64,000 bases of DNA from Nissolia schottii (lineage: Eukaryota; Streptophyta; Magnoliopsida; Fabales; Fabaceae). The stretch covers positions 1-64,000 of the forward strand of contig QANU01067139.1 in assembly GCA_003254905.1 (NCBI GenBank), given 5' to 3'. This document shows positions 59,798 to 64,000 of this stretch, piece by piece. Both the position numbers and the translations under genes were made by a program. The notes under the pieces are model-generated. The model ran no database searches. It saw only the letters and a list, made by a program, of their open reading frames with translations, and had not been told where the DNA came from. Every line of letters begins with the position of its first letter. Position 1 is the stretch's first letter.

Positions 59798-61859
59798 GGA
59801 AGGGAAAATGAAATAACCTCACCCGCAAAACAACTCCCCCACACACAAACTTTGTGTGGTGTTATTTGAGTGAGGCCTGTTACACGTACACCAAAAAATA
59901 TATATCATACATATATCTTATACTTGAATTTTTTTACCCATGACCTAACTTGAAGTTTGGATCCGACCCGGATTCATTTAAAAATTAAAAAAAAATCCCT
60001 TTCCCCAAAACCTAAATCTAACCCACCCCTTCCTTTATCGTCGGTAATATCCGACGGTAAAAATTTTATTTAAATTTTTTCATTTTCGCTCCAAAATGTT
60101 GGCGCCATTTAATTGGGTTACCGTTGGTGTTGCTTAGATCTGACGGTAACTTTATGAATAAAAATGCATCGTTTTTGGGAAGCAAGTTACCGTCGGTAAT
60201 TACCGACAGTAATGTGTTTAATAAAACGATGCGTTTTATTTTATATTATTACCGTCAGAATACTGTCGGATCAATCTGACGGTAATCTTTCAGAAAAATA
60301 CTTAAAGCGAATTTCCTTTCATTTCTTCTCATTACTGCAACTCACTCACCTTCTTTCTCCTTTCTCTTCCCTTCTCTCCTTCCCCACTCACCACCATAAC
60401 ACCACCGTGCAACGGCGGCGCCACAACCGTGCCACCACAGAGATTCCACCGTGCCACCACCGCTGTAATATTGCTACAGGCATGTTGTCTTGCATTGTGG
60501 GTAGCTATTGTTTTCTTTTTTTCACACCACTGCGCCGCCACCACTGAAGCCACATATTCCTTGCTTCTGTTCTTTCCTTTCCACCCCACAAAATATATGT
60601 TAATTTCATAACATTGTCTATGTTTATTTAACATTTCATTTCTTTTGGTTGCCATGACTTATGCTAAGGATGTGCCACCACCACTTAGTTTGTAATGAGC
60701 TGAGGATCTAAGGAGTTAAGGATTGTGTCAAGGATTGATCAAACAATTATCAACGGCAATTAGGTATGTCTTAAACTTTATTGGTACTAGGATAGAGACT
60801 TATTTTATTAGGATAGATTTGTAGGATTGGAGTTGTATGGCTGGACTGGGGGAAGGAACGCTTAGCGTTACTTTCCGACATTGTTTGAATTGATGTGCTG
60901 GCAACGGTGATTATGTGTTGTTTGCGGAGATTGGAGGGCCTATGTTGTAGAACGGTTTGACAAATATTTGTGTGGAATTAATTCGTAATGCATTCAGTTA
61001 AGTTATTAAAATTATTAAGTTCATGTCCATAATTTGTGTAACATGCACATAGGATTTCTGGAAAAAAATGATTCCCGCGGTAATATTTTGGATGTACGAT
61101 AGATATTATGAGAACCGAGGAGTGATAAAGCCAGAATATTTTGAGGGCGTCGACCACTTTACCGTTGTAATTGGAATTGTACTTGAACTTAGAGGGTCAC
61201 TCATTGTGTTGTATTTACTTAATTTGATCTAAATCTTCCTTTGTTCTAAAAGTAAAGATGTTGATGCTAGTTTTATTAACAGAACAGAATATAGTTAAAT
61301 GTTAACAAACACCAGACTTTTAAGTTTTAACAACTTTTAAATTTGTGTGAACCTAAGCTATATTGCAACTAAATCATACTGGTGCTACTTCCCCTATACA
61401 TTTTAGGCATCTTGAGTAACTGACAAACTATGAATTGTAATAAATATGTGTTGGTCTAGATGAAGTGTGATTGATTTTTATATTATTTTTCCATTTCTAG
61501 CTATAAGGAGGGTAAATAGAATCGGGTTCTAAGTGCTATTAATTGATAAATGCATAACAAGAAAATTTTATAATTTAGGTGATGTGATAAGGGCTTAGTA
61601 TGGATTGGCCGTTCAAATGTATGCTTGAAAAATTTCAGATAAGGGAACTTGTTACCAAATCCATATCCTATATTTTGTTGTATGTTAAATATGTTTCATA
61701 AGATCTTGTAAATTGGAAACAGGTGGTATGAGTCCAGTGTTAGTGTGTTCGGCTGAGAGTGGAAAAATTTAGAAAGGATCTGAATTATGCAAAATGTAAT
61801 ATAACTACCTTCTAAGGTTGTTGGGTGGGCTGTAGGTGCAACTATAAAATTGTCAAGCT

Positions 61860-62165
61860 AAGAAAATGAATTATGATTATGTGATTCAAAATAAATTATA
61901 GTAAAGTGTTGTTATGATCATTTAAATTAAATTATGAGAAAATGTTATTCAAAATGAATTATGATTATGTGATTCAAAATAAATTATAGTAAAGTGTTGT
62001 TTACTATTAATTGGAATTTTGTGCTCATGAGAAAATTTAGAGAATTTTAGTGCTTCTGCTGTTTTTGAAGTAAGAAAATGTTAGAATGATTTAAGTGTTG
62101 TTTGCTATTAAATGGAATTTTGTGCTCATGAGAAGATTTCGCATAATTCAAACTAAATTGCTATT
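61860..62165. repeat. Imperfect direct repeats inside the CACTA-like element
   Basis: ttatgattatgtgattcaaa continuing to gtaaagtgttgtt occurs twice (about 61870 and 61957). ttggaattttgtgctcatga-type sequence occurs at about 62010 and 62112. They look like local duplication inside an LTR-like insert. Confidence 0.6.
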
Positions 62166-62819
62166 TGTGGCTGTTGCATGAGTAGATAAAGTTCTAGCCA
62201 AATGAAACGTGACTAAATTATGTTATAATGCTAATTGGAGCTGCTGCATGTGTTCTTTAATCATCTAGCTAAATTAAGTATGACTAAAATATGTTATAAT
62301 GATATTTGGAGCTGTTGCAGGTGTTCTTTAATTATCTAGCTAAAGTGATATGTGAAAATGCAACATGATAGAAAGCTGTTAGGATAATTGTATGTGTTAT
62401 GTAAATTGCCTAATTAATTTGGAGTATGGGATTCTAATATGCTATTTTGCTCATTTAAATAAATTGGTATATGGAAATATAGCTTGTTAAGGTGTTGTGT
62501 ATGCTAGTACATATAGGAGTGCTGTTCGGATAAAATGTATGTGATGTCCTGAAAAAGAGAATGTTGGAGTTAGTGGGTAATCTGGACCTTAGCACCCTTT
62601 AGGGTGTTTTAATTTTATAATCGCGACAACAATAGGTTTGTGTTGGTGATGTGTGTGTATGGCTGATTCGAAGGAGAAATTGATGAAGAGAACTTGAGTA
62701 TAAATTATCTTGCTGGAATTGTGCGCATGTGAAACATTCACCTAGCTAATTCGGGTATGTAAGCATAATAGGTTAAAATGTTGTTTGTATTAATATTGCA
62801 TGTGCTGGGTTGAAGGGGC

Positions 62820-62910
62820 AAAGGACTATAAGCATTCCAACCAAGTAGATAACAACCTAGTGAAGCATGGTTTATGACTTAAGCGTAAGCTAGCTAGCTA
62901 GGGTGTTACA
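62820..62910 (+). mobile_element. 3' end of an LTR related to the 378-3080 solo LTR
   Basis: gataacaacctagtgaagc, gacttaagcgtaagc and tagctagggtgttaca parallel the last 70 nt of the solo LTR (3010-3080), here with an intact TGTTACA end at 62910. The 5' boundary was not found. Confidence 0.55.
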
Positions 62911-63518
62911 ATATAGGAGGAGTGTGTAGGTTTATTTGAGAAACTATTGTTGCAGAAGCCCGAATTTGAGCCACTAGTGATATATCTGTCCCCTATTACT
63001 TATTTGTCTTTTATCTAAGAAACCATATTTTTCACATGTGCACCGTCCATCTTTAAATTCTACCAACCATAAACGGAATATATGTTGTCCACCACATAAC
63101 ATATAAATATTTAATTAGTTATTAAATATAAATTTTAATATATTTATAAATTACAAAAATTAAATGAAATTTTTTATTGATATGATTATAGTCATTTATT
63201 AAAACAAATAATACAAAATTAATTACAATTTTATTTTTTTAAAATATTTAATTATTACCGTTGGATATATCCGACAGTAACGAACGAATAAAATATTATT
63301 ATATTACCGTCGCCTTAAACTGACAGTAAACCGGTTCAAATGTAATCAAATGTGAACCAGTTTACGTGGGTTTATACTGTCGGTTGTCATTTTCTGACTG
63401 TAAAATGATTACCATCGACCACTTTACCGTGTGCCCGCGTCCGACGGTAGTGTCGACGATAACGTAAAAAACCGACGGTAACGCCGATGGTAATGTCACC
63501 ATATATTTTCTTGTAGTG

Positions 63519-64000
63519 CTTGGTGTTTGTCGTGTCCTCTCTCACCAACAGACAAGATCTTCGAGTGTTTGCCTATCTCATTTATGGTCCCTCCTTTTAT
63601 TAGTTTGCTATTTCATGTTTTTACTTGCTGCTGATGAGTGCACCCTGCATTCTTGCTGCTGGTTCGTTGTTCTCTCTGTTCCTCCTTGCTGCTGGGTTGT
63701 TCTGGTTTTGAGCCTCTGTTAGCTCTTTAATTGTTGTTTTGGCCTTATGTGCTTATCGGTGCCTTCTCTCAGCTTCAGCTCCGTCCAGTTGCTACCTTTT
63801 TGCTGGTATTTTTGCTGAAGTTCAACTACTGCCATTTGTTCTTTTGTTTTGCTTTGTCTCAGGTTGTACCTTTTATTTATATGTATCTTGATGTACCTCT
63901 TGCTCCTCATCTTTGGATGATTTAAGCTTTTTTAATCTATCCAAAAAAATTGGTTTGTCTAATTAATGATCAAACTATTTTCATTTATTACTCTCTCCTC
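63519..64000 (+). other. T/C-rich sequence of unknown origin
   Basis: Repeated tgctgct and cttgctgctgg motifs with leader- or tail-like composition. It ends near atccaaaaaaatt, which could be the 3' tail of a non-LTR element. No protein was recognised. Confidence 0.3.

Larger units (their letters stand above)
60036..63518. mobile_element. CACTA-like DNA transposon (non-autonomous or decayed)
   Basis: The right end reads catatattttc ttgtagtg (to 63518), the reverse complement of the CACTACAAGAAAA terminus of CACTA elements. Both ends are dense in accgtcgg / ccgacggt subterminal motifs (60036-60290 and 63256-63495) in both orientations, as expected for transposase-binding repeats. No transposase is seen. 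The left terminus is not clear; a weak candidate (caccaaaaaatatata) lies near 59890. Sequence inside includes an LTR-like end at 62910. Confidence 0.75.

Noticed and set aside
63516..63925. Hydrophobic ORFs (68 and 64 codons) at the right end
   Set aside because: They come from T/C-rich repetitive sequence next to the CACTA terminus and have no family resemblance or conserved start context.

Overview
This is a plant nuclear window, most likely from a eudicot. The base composition is AT-rich, genes carry several short GT-AG introns, and the proteins are of plant families (ATAF-type NAC factor, BIG BROTHER-like RING protein, plant A1 aspartic proteases). Between the genes lie SINE, LTR, CACTA and MITE sequences. 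I cannot name the species. One 50-base run of N marks an assembly gap.

Layout. 1-3156: a tRNA-derived SINE split by a 2.7 kb solo LTR, with both target-site duplications (TSDs) still readable. 3157-6120: AT-rich DNA with one GC-rich island. 6121-29640: a large, layered duplication block. A promoter-like segment with a TATA box and a 25-codon ORF occurs twice (about 7.8 and 18.4 kb). The transcribed-looking sequence behind it is repeated several times and is built from a recurring splice-acceptor-like module. The block also holds head-to-head pseudogene fragments (a 2-oxoglutarate dioxygenase exon and a PX-domain sorting nexin), a 265 bp solo LTR, and a 5.8 kb two-module tandem array joined to a minus-strand LTR.

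29.6-32.6 kb: a second SINE, then two intact genes: a Cys/Arg-rich, potentially myristoylated membrane protein (3 exons, 253 aa) and a RING-H2 E3 ligase (198 aa). 32.6-39.0 kb: no gene recognised. 39.0-42.0 kb: a long inverted repeat, a G-box-rich promoter and an ATAF1-type NAC gene (3 exons, 293 aa). 44.9-49.4 kb: replication factor C subunit 5 on the minus strand (9 exons, 360 aa) with a Mutator-like MITE in its last intron. 52.8-59.6 kb: two tandem aspartic protease genes on the minus strand (8 exons each, 416 and 434 aa). 60.0-63.5 kb: a CACTA-like element with a CACTA terminus at 63518.

The genes do not form one pathway. The NAC - RFC5 - aspartic protease order does match, as I recall it, the Arabidopsis AT1G77450 - AT1G77470 - AT1G77480 neighbourhood, so the right half looks like conserved ancestral gene order and the left half like a fast-changing repeat block. 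The least explained features are the layered noncoding block with its duplicated promoter and micro-ORF, a dispersed repeat carrying three hairpins per copy, and a 75-nt in-frame intron in the second protease gene.
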